NCBI GenBank assembly: GCA_020466095.1
Contig: CM035806.1
Span: 110,480,139-110,544,138 of the forward strand
Direction: 5' to 3'
DNA length: 64,000 bases
DNA from: Chlorops oryzae
Taxonomy: Eukaryota > Arthropoda > Insecta > Diptera > Chloropidae
A program made the position numbers and the translations under genes. Below, one piece after another: positions 1 to 11,015 of the stretch. Positions within the stretch are counted from its first letter, which is position 1; every line of letters begins with the position of its first letter. A model generated the notes under the pieces. It saw nothing but the letters and a program-made list of their open reading frames with translations. It did no database searches and was not told where the DNA came from.

Positions 1-1702
1 CTTGCATATGGCGCTATAGTGTCGAGGTGGTGAAAGATACACAGGACAACACGAAATTTATTACAAAGCATAGCTTTTCTGGGGACGGGGGCATTAGAGA
101 AAAATATTCGACTTCTTAACATTAGAGAGTGCTGCTACACGCGCACAGGGGGTATGTGTTGACTTGGCTTCTGGCACTCAGGATTTCGATTAATGAAATA
201 TATAAATGGGGGGAGCTATGTCAATCTGAGAAATCTGTTGGGTCATTAGAGTCCGGGTGTCCATATCTGCTATGAGCTAACACGGTGTGTGTGGGTATGG
301 GGAATATGTCCTAATTCCAGTTGTCCTCAACAACATTGTCCGTATGACATCTCTCTGAGAGAGTCCTCAAAGACGGGGGTATCCAAAAATTGTCCGTTCA
401 TGGGGCAAAAATAGTCAGAGTGGTGAAATATCAGATTGAAATATCAGATTGATAAAAATATCAGATTGATAAAAACGTCAGGTGAAGCAGAAAAGATCGA
501 CTACTTTTATAGAAACAAAGTTATAATGTCGATCGAAAAGGAAGTCTCTTATGCCGGATAAAGTAGTAAATTGGGTAAAAAAATTCTTTTTAAATGTTTT
601 TCTTTTCTAAAAAAAACGCTGAATTTTTTAAAAAAGCGTTAAATACTTAAAATTTTAGATGAGCAGTCAAAAAAACGGAGCACTTAGGATATTAAAAACA
701 AAAAAGGGAACTGTATCGGCTTAGACGGTCTTTGAACTTTACCAAAAACCCTCTGAGTCGGATGTCTGAACATATTTCTGAGTCGGATGTCTGAACATAT
801 TTCTGTGATGCCTTAAAAATCGGTTTTTCTTTTAAAGTAACCTAGATTCGTTTAAAATGACCGACATTTGTTTAAAGTAATTTGATTTTTGTTGGATGAT
901 CAACTAGGTTTCCAAACACTCAAAGACATAATTGAATATCTGCATAACAGAGACAAGCTTGCATATGGCGCTATAGTGTCGAGGTGGTGAAAGATACACA
1001 GGACAACACGAAATTTATTACAAAGCATAGCTTTTCTGGGGACGGGGGCATTAGAGAAAAATATTCGACTTCTTAACATTAGAGAGTGCTGCTACACGCG
1101 CACAGGGGGTATGTGTTGACTTGGCTTCTGGCACTCAGGATTTCGATTAATGAAATATATAAATGGGGGGAGCTATGTCAATCTGAGAAATCTGTTGGGT
1201 CATTAGAGTCCGGGTGTCCATATCTGCTATGAGATAACACGGTGTGTGTGGGTATGGGGAATATGTCCTAATTCCAGTTGTCCTCAACAACATTGTCCGT
1301 ATGACATCTCTCTGAGAGAGTCCTCAAAGACGGGGGTATCCAAAAATTGTCCGTTCATGGGGCAAAAATAGTCAGAGTGGTGAAATATCAGATTGATAAA
1401 AACGTCAGGTGAAGCAGAAAAGATCGACTACTTTTATAGAAACAAAGTTATAATGTCGATCGAAAAGGAAGTCTCTTATGCCGGATAAAGTAGTAAATTG
1501 GGTAAAAAAATTCTTTTTAAATGTTTTTCTTTTCTAAAAAAAACGCTGAATTTTTTAAAAAAGCGTTAAATACTTAAAATTTTAGATGAGCAGTCAAAAA
1601 AACGGAGCACTTAGGATATTAAAAACAAAAAAGGGAACTGTATCGGCTTAGACGGTCTTTGAATTTTACCAAAAACCCTCTGAGTCGGATGTCTGAACAT
1701 AT
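1..1702. repeat. Tandem duplication of a 957-bp unit
   Basis: Two nearly identical copies lie head to tail. The second begins at 958 with the same CTTGCATATGGCGCTATAG that opens the window, and similarity continues to about 1702. The first copy has two extra internal short duplications: a reiterated ATATCAGATTGATAAAAA block near 419-478 and a doubled GTCGGATGTCTGAACATATT block near 752-805. The second copy has each of these once. No long ORF is present. The array may continue left of the window. It could be a long-unit satellite, a spacer-type repeat or a recent duplication; I cannot decide which. Confidence 0.9.
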
Positions 1703-2395
1703 CTCATATAAATTTTTTTTTCCAACTTTCAATCCGCTTGCGCGGTATGAAGATGCAACTTATTTTGAATTTTTTTTTACACAAAATTATTTTTTATACA
1801 TAAGGAAACATAATTTTACTATTCCAACGCGATCATACAACTTTTTTTTTTTTTCATATAAGAACGACCCACCCTAGTATATACATATATCATTTGGGGT
1901 TTGGGGTTTTAAAAGGAATTTCCAAAAATTAATGAGTTGGGCGTAGCTAAAATTCAAATGGGACATGAACCAAATTTGTCATGTATGCTTGCTCTTTGTA
2001 ATAAACATCCTCTCCAAAAATTTTAGTGATCAGCTTATAATTATAATTAGGGGTGGCAAGAGGGCAAAAGAAATTGAACAAAAATGAGGCCCTTAATGGG
2101 CTTTAAAATCTCTCCACTAACTTGCCTAAATAGTAGTGGTCTTGGGGCCTTTTCAAACGTACAATTTCTTAAAATAAAATATGTAATTTTACGCAGCTAC
2201 CTTATGTTTTTAATGTTAAGAAATATAGCGATTATCAACATTTTGTTCAGGAAAAATATGTTTTTGTTTGAGGAAATTTTCGAGGGAAATTTCTATCGTC
2301 ACTGAGGGAAAAAAGGGATTTTTGTTTGGTTTTCGAGGGAAATTTGGTTCTGAAGTACTGGCAACACTGGTTCTAGCTACATTTCTGGTACATTT
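1703..2395. other. Non-coding stretch with an old DINE-B-like remnant
   Basis: 1703-1917 is T-rich with no gene signal. About 1918-2120 resembles, in reverse orientation and badly decayed, the interior of the DINE family B elements found later in the window: AATGGGACATGAACCAAATT, then CCTCTCCAAAAATTTTAGTG, then a GGCCCTTAATGGGCTTTAAA block in the same order as in the 47718-48575 copy. I see nothing recognisable in 2121-2395. The short ORFs here are chance frames. Confidence 0.4.
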
Positions 2396-2653
2396 ACTAC
2401 GTTTATGCATCATGTTAACCCGGATATATTCAACTCAGGTCAATTCAACCCCCTCGCATAAACGCTATTTATAACCGAGTTAGAGAATTTAATCGGGTTG
2501 AATAAACACATTTATTTAAACTGGGTAGAAAATTCAACTCGAGTTGAAGTTTGTGCATAAACACGAGGGCTTAGGCAAATATGAAGTCAGCTGTTAATAT
2601 AAATTTGAAACAATTGTTGCGAAAACGTTCTTTAAAGTGACATTGATCAGAAA

Positions 2654-4177
2654 ATGGAGAAAAAGAAAAGAATTGTGTGGCAGGATGGCGAAGTAAAAAG
2701 TTTAATAGAAATAATTAAAGAAAAGAAAACAATGGGTTTTCTTGATGGAAAAATCAAACGGAACACAAGTGTTTTTGAAATTGTAGCCAAAGAAATGCAA
2801 CGGAAGGGTTACCAAAAGAATGTTGGGCAAATTCGGGAAAAGTTTAAAAATTTGAAAAAGGATTATTTCAAAATTAAGCGCTGCAACAATAAAAGCGGCA
2901 ACCAACGTCACAAGGGCCAGTATTTTGACTTACTGGATGATATATTAGGGCATCGACCATGCGCCTCCACTGTTGGTGTGGACACATCTCTTGAATTTCC
3001 TCCAGAAGATTGTAAGTCACTATGCAGTAATAGAATTCTCATATTTGATGAGCGTGTTTGGTTTTAGTTATGGAAATTGAGATGTTGGAGACATCTGATC
3101 AACAAGAAACGTTAATTTTAGAAGAGACTGGAATCGAGAAAGCGGCTACTTCCGATTTAAATTAACTTCATAACACACAAAAGTGCTCGTCGGGTACATT
3201 TGAAAATTCAAGTATGTAATTTATTGGCTTTTATGCATAAAGATGACATCAGACCTTTTTTTTAGAGTTTCGGAGCAATTGCTTAGTTCGATATGCAGGA
3301 AGAATAATTCCCTAGACTTTTAACGTCGGTTTTTAAGCTCGATGAACTCAAGTCAGAGATCTAACTTATTTAAATGCATACAATCCATAACCATGGTCAA
3401 TTTAATCAATTTAAGTAGATAAAAGCTTATAATTAAGAGCATGCCAGATGCTCACTATTTTGAATCCGAATAAAAAAACTCCAAATCGCTTATAATATGT
3501 TGTGTCCTTTGATATGTAAGGAGATAATATGGATGTCGAAATCCTGACATTTCAGAACAGAATTGAAATCGCCTAGATGTTTGAAAATTTGTTCCGAAAT
3601 TTTATATAGTCCTGGGATTTCAATATGCGTCTGAATATATAAGATGTCTATTGAAATTACATCGATTTCGGGTTTCATTCGGATACCAAACATGAGGTAT
3701 GCTGGAATTTTAAAATTAATTAATTGACATTATATTTTATTTTAAGAAAAAAAATCGTACCAAAAAGTAATCTCACAGTTCACCGACGAGTGGAAGAGCA
3801 CCCAACAAGACATGATAAATCAGATGAAAGCGCAAGATGAAGAATTTTTGAAATATATGGATGTACAAATGGAACGAGAACGCGAAATTTTAAAAGAAAA
3901 TCGAACTGAAACTGCTAGAATGATGGAAAAAGACCGGCACGATATTATGGGTATGTTTAGTGCTCTTTTGGAAACATTTCAACATCAGTCACCAGTTGGG
4001 CATGAGTTATCAACGCAGCATCAATACCGAAATCGACAATATGCCACATTTTCCCCATTGACAAATGCTGCACGACAATTAACACCAATGCCAACTACTC
4101 AGATGTTTTGGAAGTCTTCTAGGAAGAGACAACTTCGTTCCCATAAGCAATCAGATATGTACCGTTTTTTTAAGTGA
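2654..4177 (+). pseudogene. Harbinger-associated Myb/SANT-like DNA-binding protein, one in-frame stop
   Basis: In this superfamily a Myb/SANT-like partner helps nuclear import and DNA binding of the transposase. Exon 1 (2654-3011) encodes a Myb/SANT-like domain with the W, L and hydrophobic spacing of the fold (IVWQDGEVKSL at the start, QIREKFKNLKKDY about 60 residues later). It ends at a GTAAGT donor. Exon 2 resumes at 3068 after a TTTTAG acceptor in the same frame. An in-frame TAA near 3162 interrupts it before a plausible GTATGT donor near 3208. Exon 3 (about 3748-4177) encodes a charged, probably coiled-coil segment (MEREREILKENRTETARMME) and a basic tail ending RFFK. The three-exon model is inferred from splice signals and frame. 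Apart from the single stop the protein is complete, so loss of function is recent or the stop is a sequence error. Confidence 0.75.
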
Positions 4178-4289
4178 AGAAACACCTTTAATTTTTTTAA
4201 ACCTTTGAATAAGGACACTTATTTATTTATTTTTTTTATTTACCTTTTTTTTTAGCTTGGATTGAGCATTTATTTTGTAACCAATAAAA

Positions 4290-5692
4290 TCAAAAACACG
4301 ATTTTCTCAACTGAAAATTAGTTTGCAAATAGTTCTTAATTTTATCGCGCACTGCCTTAGGATCCAAATTATTTTCTTCAATAATTTGCAGCGAAGTACT
4401 ATTTTTCGGCTGAGCATATTCACATTGAGTTCCTGCTTCATTTGACCACACATGCAAGTATGGTTGCTTGTTCTTTTCTACAAAATTATGCAACATTGTG
4501 CACGCCAAAACCACTTGTGGAACAAACTCCGGGGCTACGTCAATTCGCTTGGAAATAGCTCTCCAACGCCCTTTCAATCTACCGAAGGCATTTTCCACAA
4601 CGATTCGGGCACTACTTAAATAACAATTAAACGATTCCTCTTCCTTACTTAGGGAACCGATGTACGGTTTCATCAACCACGGTAACAGGGGGTAAGCTGG
4701 ATCTCCAACAATACATAATGGCATTTCTGTCTCAGAAACCCTTTTGACAAAATTTGGCATCAATTTAGAGGAATTTCGGAAGAGACCAGATTGCTTGAAA
4801 ACAGCAGCATCATGTGTGCTTCCCGGACATTTGCAACAAACGTCTCTAAACCTGTGACATTTAAATATTAATCTTGTTTGCAGATAGAGTTCTTAACAAC
4901 ATACATATAATTGCTATCCACGACCGCTTGCATTATTATTGAGGTCCAACCTTTTCTATTGACGTAGTCCAAGTAGCCCGTACTTGGTGGCAGCATTGGA
5001 ATGTGCGTTCCTAGAAGACAAAAATGATTAGGAATTTGAAATCAATTGTGTCAATATGTAGGTACACGAACCATCTATAGCGCCAATTATATTGGGTATG
5101 TGAGACATATTTTCAAACTTCTCAGCTATTGCCAACGACTCTTCTAGCTTCGGAAATTTTATATACTCCTCCTTAAGTGCTATAATAGCGTAAATCACGC
5201 GATGGAAATATTTATGTACAGTGCTCTTATGTACACCGAAGACATCTCCCACAACTCTTTACTCTGCGCAAGTCGATAATTTATAAACACATATTGCCAC
5301 TTGTTTATCAATTGGAAGAGGAGGGTTAGCAATATTGTGAGCTATATCAAGAAATGACTCCAGCGTCTTGCACAGCAAATTAAATGCATCATAGCTCATT
5401 CGAAAGCTTTCATAAAAAATTTCCTTATTTAGGGGATTTTGTAAGGTATTCCAGTGGTTTTCATCCCGTTGCCGCTTCATAAATCTCCGAACACGTGGAA
5501 CAACCAGTGAAAAAGTTGTTCAGGGAAAGAAAATTGCGTTGACAAAAACTGTTTCAATAATTTCCTCCGCTGATATAAAATTTTTCGTTCCTCCAAAAGT
5601 TTACGATGCCTCCGAAGATGCTGGATCATTAACAAGCTTTTTCGATTTTGGAGATATTTCAATAATATAATTAAACAAAAATTTCTGTTCAT
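4290..5692 (-). pseudogene. HARBI1-like Harbinger transposase, nonsense and frameshift
   Basis: DDE-type transposase of the DDE_Tnp_4 family. Reading leftward: the N-terminal part (5692 to about 5480), an HTH-like region containing VGDVFGVHKSTVHKYFHRV, then first aspartate in AIDGTHIPM (split by an intron between 5072 and 5010), second aspartate in VGDPAYPLLPWLM, and glutamate in VENAFGRLKGRW. Exons 5072-5692, 4905-5010 and 4290-4851 join in frame at GT/AG borders (introns 5011-5071 and 4852-4904). Two lesions are visible. A TAA at 5259-5261 lies where the family has a residue before the R-V-V-G-D motif, and a one-base shift near 5480-5520 separates the N-terminal frame from the rest. The catalytic triad is otherwise present. 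It cannot make full-length protein as read. Confidence 0.88.
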
Positions 5693-6268
5693 TATTTACT
5701 TTTTAAACAAACACTCGTCGATGTAACAACTGATTTGAGCGCCTTGCACACAAACATACGGCGTGACGTGTTGCTGGTGTACATGTTTGCGAAGATCTTA
5801 CGCACATACTTTACATACGGAATTCTTACATTCCCTTGAATTCAAAGAAGTTTCTGCGAATGACAAAAAATCCAACTCATTTCGACTTTTAGTCATGCAT
5901 TGTAATGTGTGTCCCACACTCAAAAAATTCCGTCGTAGAATCTATGATATCCGACGTAGAATCTATTATATCCGCAATTGAAATAGGTCCAATTGCAAGA
6001 TATAATAGATTCTACGACCGCTTTGCAGTAGTTTCTACGATGAGGAATGTCATTGATTTCAACGATATATAACTTAGATTCAACGATATCCATCTTAGGA
6101 ACTACGATATTATATAATGAGAACTACGATATAATATAATAGGAACTACGATATTATATAATATAATATAATTTATATTGTAGGAACTACGATATCAAAT
6201 CATAGGAACTACGGTATCGAATCTTGAAAACAAGGTCGGCGGGTTCGATCCCTGCTGCAGCGAGGGTC

Positions 6269-6301
<33 letters not shown>

Positions 6302-6553
6302 GAAAAGCAGATAATTTAACATTTATATTATTGAAAAAACTGAGAAATAAAAGATTTTAACAATCCTTTAATGCTTACAAAATAAAAAATAAAAATTTAT
6401 AGGAATTTCTTGAAAGAGCTTGTGCGTGACGTTTTGGAAGGCGCGATGAAATCAACTATTTATTTGGTTCGCGCAACTTACTTTCTGTTCCGTATTTTTT
6501 CCTTGAAATTTACTTGCCAGTTTAATTATTCTCCTTTTTTCCACAAATTTTTT

Positions 6554-6624
6554 TGCCTGCAACAGGATTCGAACTCGGACCTTCCAGATTACATGTCGAG
6601 CACACTTCAACTACGCCATCGCGA
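6554..6624 (-). other. tRNA-like sequence (SINE head or tRNA relic)
   Basis: On the minus strand, GATGGCGTAGTTGAAGTG resembles a tRNA D-arm/A box and, at the usual spacing, GAGTTCGAATCC resembles the T-arm/B box. The possible anticodon loop reads CATGTAA. The acceptor stem does not pair convincingly, so this is unlikely to be a working tRNA gene. It lies in the core of the 5919-7142 element. Confidence 0.5.
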
Positions 6625-6671
6625 GATATGATTTGAGCTTGCTAGTTTTGTTATATCAATGTAAGTGGGAA

Positions 6672-7110
6672 ACAGTAGAAACTATTAGATTGACAGTAGA
6701 ACTTATTGTATTTTACGTAGATTCTATGATATTTCCATCGTAGATTCTATGATATTTAAATCGTTAAATCTATGACGGACATAATTCTTCCACAGTTGAA
6801 ACTATTGAATTTACAATAGAAATTATTGTATTTTACGTAGATTCTATGACATTTCCATCGTAGATTCTATGATATTGAAATCGTAAAATCTATGACGGAC
6901 AAAATTCTTCCACAGTAGAAACTATTGAATTTACAATAGAAATTATTGTATTATACGTAGATTCTATGACAATTCCATCGTAGATTCTATGATATTTAAG
7001 TCGTAAAATCTATGATGGGCATATTTCTTCCACAGTAGAAACTATTATATTTACAGTAGAACTTATTGTATTTTACGTAGCTTCTATTATATTTTTCTAC
7101 GTCTTCCTAT
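6672..7110 (+). repeat. Tandem repeat, 120-bp unit, about 3.7 copies
   Basis: The motif CACAGTAGAAACTATT recurs at about 6672, 6791, 6911 and 7031, a constant 120-bp spacing. Each unit contains two TAGATTCTATGA motifs and ends with CTATGACGGACA-like sequence. It forms the right arm of the 5919-7142 element. Confidence 0.85.
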
Positions 7111-7322
7111 CGTAGAAACAACGATGTATAATTTTTTCAGTGCATACATTTATATTTCTTAAAACATAATTTTCGTGTAAGTCATGCCGTATCGCCGTGT
7201 CAGTGCCTCTTAAGAATAAAACTGGGTTAGTCTTTCAACTCAAGTTAAAAATTGCCCGTTTATGCTTAGGTTTTTTACCCGGGTTGAATATACCTGGGTT
7301 AACATGATGCATAAACGTAGTA

Positions 7323-7543
7323 ATAGTGCCACTTTGTGTCTACCCGTATTGTTGTTGGTAGCTTTCTGGTGAATTTCTCGAAAGAGTTGAATTTCCTATT
7401 CCTGCTTAAGGTTTTTGTTGGTAGCTTTTTGGTGAATTTCTCGAAAGAGTTGAATTTCCTATACCTGCCTAATGGTCAATTTCTTATTAGCGGCTGAGGC
7501 TTTTCGACGTCGAGAGTTAGACCTACAGTCCTACATGGTGCGC
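7323..7543 (+). repeat. Long-range inverted repeat, partner at 61341-61556
   Basis: The segment is the reverse complement of 61341-61556. It includes an internal duplication of about 65 bp (GGTAGCTTTCTGGTGAATTT, then GGTAGCTTTTTGGTGAATTT) that is shared with the partner. Similarity starts at the right end of Harbinger 1 and stops at CCTACATG. The two copies lie about 54 kb apart. Confidence 0.85.
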
Positions 7544-7944
7544 GCTGAAGCCGAATCGGTCGAAGACTGCCCGGCGCCTTTTTACTTTTCCTCTCTCCTT
7601 CGTATTGGGAAAAAGCTTTCAGACGAGCTAGCGCTGTAGAAAAAATAAGGAGTAATCGTTAGGACGGTTCGTTCGCCGTGGATTAAAGGCTCGGCTGCGC
7701 AGTGGCCACGGCGAAGAACGAACACCCACCTATAAATGATTTTGCGAAAAACTCGTTAAGTGCCAATTGTTGCGGTGTGAAGCTACACCCCCCATTCCAT
7801 ACAAAATTGATTATCCTTTTTCATCTAAACTAAAGGAGCACAAAATTTTTTAAGTTGGTACAAAAATAGCACATAATTAGCAGATAATTCGGGCATCTAA
7901 AGTTAGTGTGGGTACTGAAGTGGGGGGTGCAGCTTTACGGACCT
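7544..7944. other. Non-coding, GC-richer patch, no gene
   Basis: About 7544-7720 is noticeably GC-rich compared with its surroundings (GAAGCCGAATCGG, GACTGCCCGGCGCC, GGCTCGGCTGCGCAGTGGCC). It has no ORF and I cannot assign it. 7721-7944 is AT-rich with nothing recognisable. Confidence 0.4.
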
Positions 7945-8547
7945 AGAATTCTTGGCTCTCCGATGGCGCTTTATGCATGATAACGACCCTAAGCACACTT
8001 CAAATCTCGTGAAGTCTTACTTTCAGGACCACAAAATTGATGTGTTGAAATGGCCAGCTCAGTCTCCCGATCTCAATCCAATTGAGAATTTGTGGAATGA
8101 CGTTCAGAAGGCCTTAGAAGGGAAAAACTCAAAAAATTGGGATGAATTGTGGGAAAATATAAAATCTGCCTGGTACTCAATTTCACTTAAACGTGTCAGA
8201 GATTTGGTTGAAAGTTTACCGAAAAGATGCAATGCTGTCATTCAAAATAAAGGTTATCCAACAAAATATTGAATGTTTTACACTGCAGTTCTTCATTTTC
8301 TTCTTAATTAAAGTTAAAATGTATAATGCGCTAATTATGTGACCACCAGTGAATCGCTATTTTCATATAATTAGTGTCATATTATTAATGAAATTGAATT
8401 TCTTCGTTGTGTTTTGTTGATTTTCTACATATTTTGTTACTCTCTTTTTAAATATAAATAAAAGTTTCAATTCCCTTTTTATTGTTCCGATATATTTAAG
8501 TTTTTCGAGTAAATTGAATGCGTGTGCTAATTAGTTGACCAACACTG
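7945..8547 (+). mobile_element. Tc1-like element, 5'-truncated
   Basis: Only the 3' half of the transposase and the right end are present. The right terminus reads GGTCAACTAATTAGCACACG in complement and ends CACTG followed by TA at 8548. A related inner repeat, GCGCTAATTATGTGACCACC, lies at about 8327. Two direct repeats within one end suggest an IR/DR-type terminus. The left boundary is a junction near 7945 with unrelated sequence. Confidence 0.8.
7952..8272 (+). pseudogene. Tc1-like transposase, C-terminal half
   Basis: The frame begins within the catalytic domain. FMHDNDPKHTS carries the second catalytic aspartate, and after 34 residues SPDLNPIENLW carries the glutamate, the DD34E arrangement of Tc1 transposases. 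The C-terminal tail (LPKRCNAVIQNKGYPTKY) is typical and ends at a normal stop. The N-terminal paired-like HTH and the first aspartate are missing, so the product is inactive. The apparent start codon is internal to the family's alignment and not a real start. Confidence 0.9.
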
Positions 8548-8549
8548 TA

Positions 8550-9168
8550 TATGTACACGGTTGTGTTACAAAACTTCAATGTTTTAATGGGAAGAATTTT
8601 TTTTTTTGCTTTTTACATGTGCTGTAAAAGTGAAAGCATTCGAATTGACATTTTTCAAAATTTAATAAAACTATTTTGTTGAAAATAGTTCTAAAATTAT
8701 TGGGAGAATACGAATCCCTTCTGCCGAGCTTGCACATTATTCGTTCTGTGCTTAGCACTCGCTGTAAAACCTGCTTGCTGTTATGCGTGTTAAACATGCC
8801 GCTTGTTACTTGCTACGAAAACTGCTTGCTTAGAAGCGCTTCTCTTTGAAAGAAAAACAAAAAAAATTTTTAAGATTGGTTTTTGTTTCACATTTTTGAT
8901 TTTTCGCTTTGTAATCCTTTTTGAAAGTGCTTCCTAAAAGCCTTTTGAGCAAGCACAAAGCTGTATGAAAACAATGCGCTTTTTTCCAGCTTTTCTCGAA
9001 AGCGCTTGAAAACTTCCAATTGGGCAGGTTCAAAATGCATTTGTATATGTTGTAACCGTCACGCTCGTCGTATACGTACTTTTACTACAGGAAAAGGGAT
9101 CGACCTTGAATCGACCGCAGATCGATCCTAAAGAGGTGAGGACCGATCGCCTTTTCATGCGTTGAACT
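8550..9168. other. Non-coding; AAGCGCTT and GATCGATC motif blocks
   Basis: No gene is recognised. 8700-9020 has repeated GCTTGC and AAGCGCTT motifs on both sides of an AT-rich stretch. 9093-9160 has GATCGACC, GATCGATCC and GACCGATCG motifs that recur at 12030-12110 and 13000-13100, on the other side of Harbinger element 2. Confidence 0.35.
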
Positions 9169-9421
9169 GGGGTGCGATTCCCAATATGTGAAAAAGTGAA
9201 GTGGCGAGTTTTTTTTCACTGTGAGAAATTCAGCTGTTTTTCATTTTTTCACTTCATTTCTCACTTAGAAGCGATTCCCGTCGACAATTTTACTCGCTGT
9301 GAGAAAAACCAACGAGTAGTGTGGTGAAATTCTGTTCAGTGAGTTTGGTGAAAATAAAAGCATCATTTAAGCATCAGCTGCGAGTGTGTGAGCAAATAAA
9401 AACAATCTGCATTTTCTGAAA

Positions 9422-10838
9422 ATGGCAAATATTTTATTTTTTGATATTTCGGAGGCGAATGATCGTAATGGTCAATTGTAAGTACATTACAATTGTTTGT
9501 GTTCATTTAACTGATGGTTTTTTTTTTTTGCAGATTACATTTGTTAACTCTAAGAAGATCCTTGCGAGATAGCGAAAACCCATTCGAAAACATAACTGAA
9601 GAAGCATTTGTACAACTATACCGCTTAAATAAAAGGCTTTGCCTCAATCTTATAAATGAGCTGCAACCATTCATGAAAATTGGAAGGACAATGCATTCAA
9701 TTCCTTGCTTTCTGAAGGTATTGGCTGCCCTACGATTTTACGGCACGGGAAGTTTTCAACGTAGTGTCGGTCAAGACGCGTTGTCGTGCTTATCCCAATC
9801 TTCGATAAGTAGATGCGTGACTGAAGTAACTGCAGCACTAAACAGAATTGCGCATCATCATGTCAAATTTCCCCGAATTGAAGACTTTGCCGGAATAAAA
9901 GCAAAATTTTATGCACAATATGGTTTTTCAGGAGTAATCGGCTTAATAGATGGAACGCATATAAAAATAGCTGTTCCTTCTCGTAATGTTGAGCATGTTT
10001 ATGTTTGTCGAAAAGGAGGCTACTCTAAAAACATTCAAATAATATGTGATGCCGACTATTTGATTTTGGGTGCGAGTGCTCGATTTGGTGGTGCAACTCA
10101 TGACTCGTATGTATGGAGAAACTCTCAGCATTTTCGATTCCTACGAAGTCTGTATGAAAATGGCACTAGGAATTTTTGGCTATTAGGCGATAGTGGATAT
10201 CCTCTCCAAGTAAGTTATAACTTATATATTAATAAGGTTGTTCACGAAGGATTGGTTATCGGGTTATGTGGTAAAAAATTAAAAAACACCTATGGCTATC
10301 ATGAAGACCCTTTTGTTTATGAAAGATTTTTTGCCTACACAATCAGCTGTGCCGAATCTTCGTTCCGGCACCTACTTTTTTAATTTTGTACCACATAACC
10401 CGATAACCACTCCTTCGTGAACAACCTTAATGTTTTTTAAATTTTCTATAATTTAATATTTTTTAGCCTTGGCTTATGACACCGTTTCCAAATGCGGTGA
10501 ATGAATTCCAGGAGCGCTATAACGCAGCTCATAAAAATACAAGGTGTGGAGTGGAGAGATGTATTGGCCTATTAAAACAAAGATTTCGATGCCTTAGTAA
10601 AGAAAGAGCGCTGTTTTATAGTCCAAGTAAAGTGACATATATAATTAACGCCTGCATAGTGCTTCACAATATTTTAATCCGTGCAAGAGTCCCATTCGAG
10701 GAATTTTTGTCAGACAACAGCGAGCGGGAATCTGTAAGTGACTCAGAAGGGATTTTTCAAGAGAGTCAAGGAAACGACTTCCTTCGTGTTGCTCGAGAGC
10801 AAAGAGAAAACATTGTTCGAGACTGTTTCACATCTTAA
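9422..10838 (+). CDS. PIF/Harbinger transposase (HARBI1-like), three exons
   Basis: Nuclease that would cut and paste Harbinger 2 and its MITEs. Exon 1 is 9422-9477 (start MANILFFDISEANDR), exon 2 9534-10209, exon 3 10467-10838. The borders are GTAAGT...TTGCAG and GTAAGT...TTTTAG. The joined frame is 367 residues, close to HARBI1. An HTH-like region (CLSQSSISRCVTEVTAAL) precedes the DDE fold: first aspartate in GLIDGTHIKI, second in LLGDSGYPLQ joined across intron 2 to PWLMTPF, glutamate in GVERCIGLLKQRF. This follows the family order. The unspliced frame runs on into intron 2 and ends in VIGLCGKK...FRHLLF, which is MITE sequence and not protein. The intron is longer than usual because of that insertion. 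No stops or shifts are seen. Function is inferred from family. Confidence 0.9.
10234..10428. mobile_element. MITE inside the transposase intron
   Basis: A 195-bp near-palindrome with arms of about 45 bp: AAGGTTGTTCACGAAGGATT at the left and its complement AATCACTCCTTCGTG-type sequence at the right. Flanking AAT (or TA if trimmed by one base) repeats on both sides. It lies wholly within intron 2 of the Harbinger 2 transposase, so it need not harm the protein if splicing tolerates the hairpin. Confidence 0.8.
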
Positions 10839-11015
10839 GTTAAAATTCTATCACAGCAAAATGTAACTTTCAAAATTTGTTTTAGTTAAAAAAATATGTG
10901 AATGGATTTTTAAGAAATAAAAATATCACTTTTATTCATAGCGCTACAAAATAAAAAATTCGTTCAAAGGCACTTAAATATAAAAAAACAGTTGGAGTTC
11001 CCTTGAATATTATTT
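10839..11015. other. Intergenic 3' region between convergent Harbinger genes
   Basis: AT-rich gap between the two stop codons. AAATAAAAAT at about 10915 on the plus strand could serve as a poly(A) signal for the transposase. No other signal is seen. Confidence 0.4.

Larger units (their letters stand above)
5919..7142. mobile_element. Non-coding element with TAGAATCTA arrays and tRNA-like core
   Basis: Ends are CACTCAAAAAATT and, inverted, AATTTTTTCAGTG. Both arms are filled with variants of a short palindromic motif (TAGAATCTATGATAT, GGAACTACGATAT). A near-perfect hairpin lies at 5952-6023. The core holds a run of about 38 T (6271 onwards), a B-box-like GGTTCGATCCC at about 6235, and a longer tRNA-like sequence on the minus strand. 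It sits inside the right half of Harbinger element 1 and looks like a later insertion. It encodes nothing. The class is unknown; a MITE is the simplest reading. Confidence 0.55.
2399..7320. mobile_element. PIF/Harbinger DNA transposon 1, decayed
   Basis: The ends are inverted repeats: CTACGTTTATGCATCATGTT at 2399 and its complement ending at 7320, with similarity running about 38 bp inward. Inside, a Myb/SANT-like gene runs rightward and a Harbinger transposase runs leftward, tail to tail, which is the standard two-gene layout. Both genes carry lesions. The flanks read TTA on the left and TAA on the right, which is not a direct 3-bp duplication, so target-site evidence is weak. An unrelated element of about 1.2 kb sits inside (5919-7142). 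The right flank, but not the left, matches the inverted copy at 61341-61556. Confidence 0.85.

Noticed and set aside
6554..6624. Functional tRNA gene
   Set aside because: A- and B-box-like segments are present but the acceptor stem does not pair. The same applies to 12261, 12821 and 60422.
2399..7320. Clean 3-bp target duplication for Harbinger 1
   Set aside because: The flanks are TTA and TAA, which are complementary and not direct repeats, so I do not claim a duplication.
7544..7720. Ribosomal RNA fragment in the GC-rich patch
   Set aside because: I could not match it to conserved rRNA segments that I can recognise, so I left it unassigned.
10210..10383. C-terminal extension of the Harbinger 2 transposase (ending FRHLLF)
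   Set aside because: It lies in an intron with GTAAGT and TTTTAG borders, and is MITE sequence. The spliced form restores the PWLM motif and catalytic glutamate.
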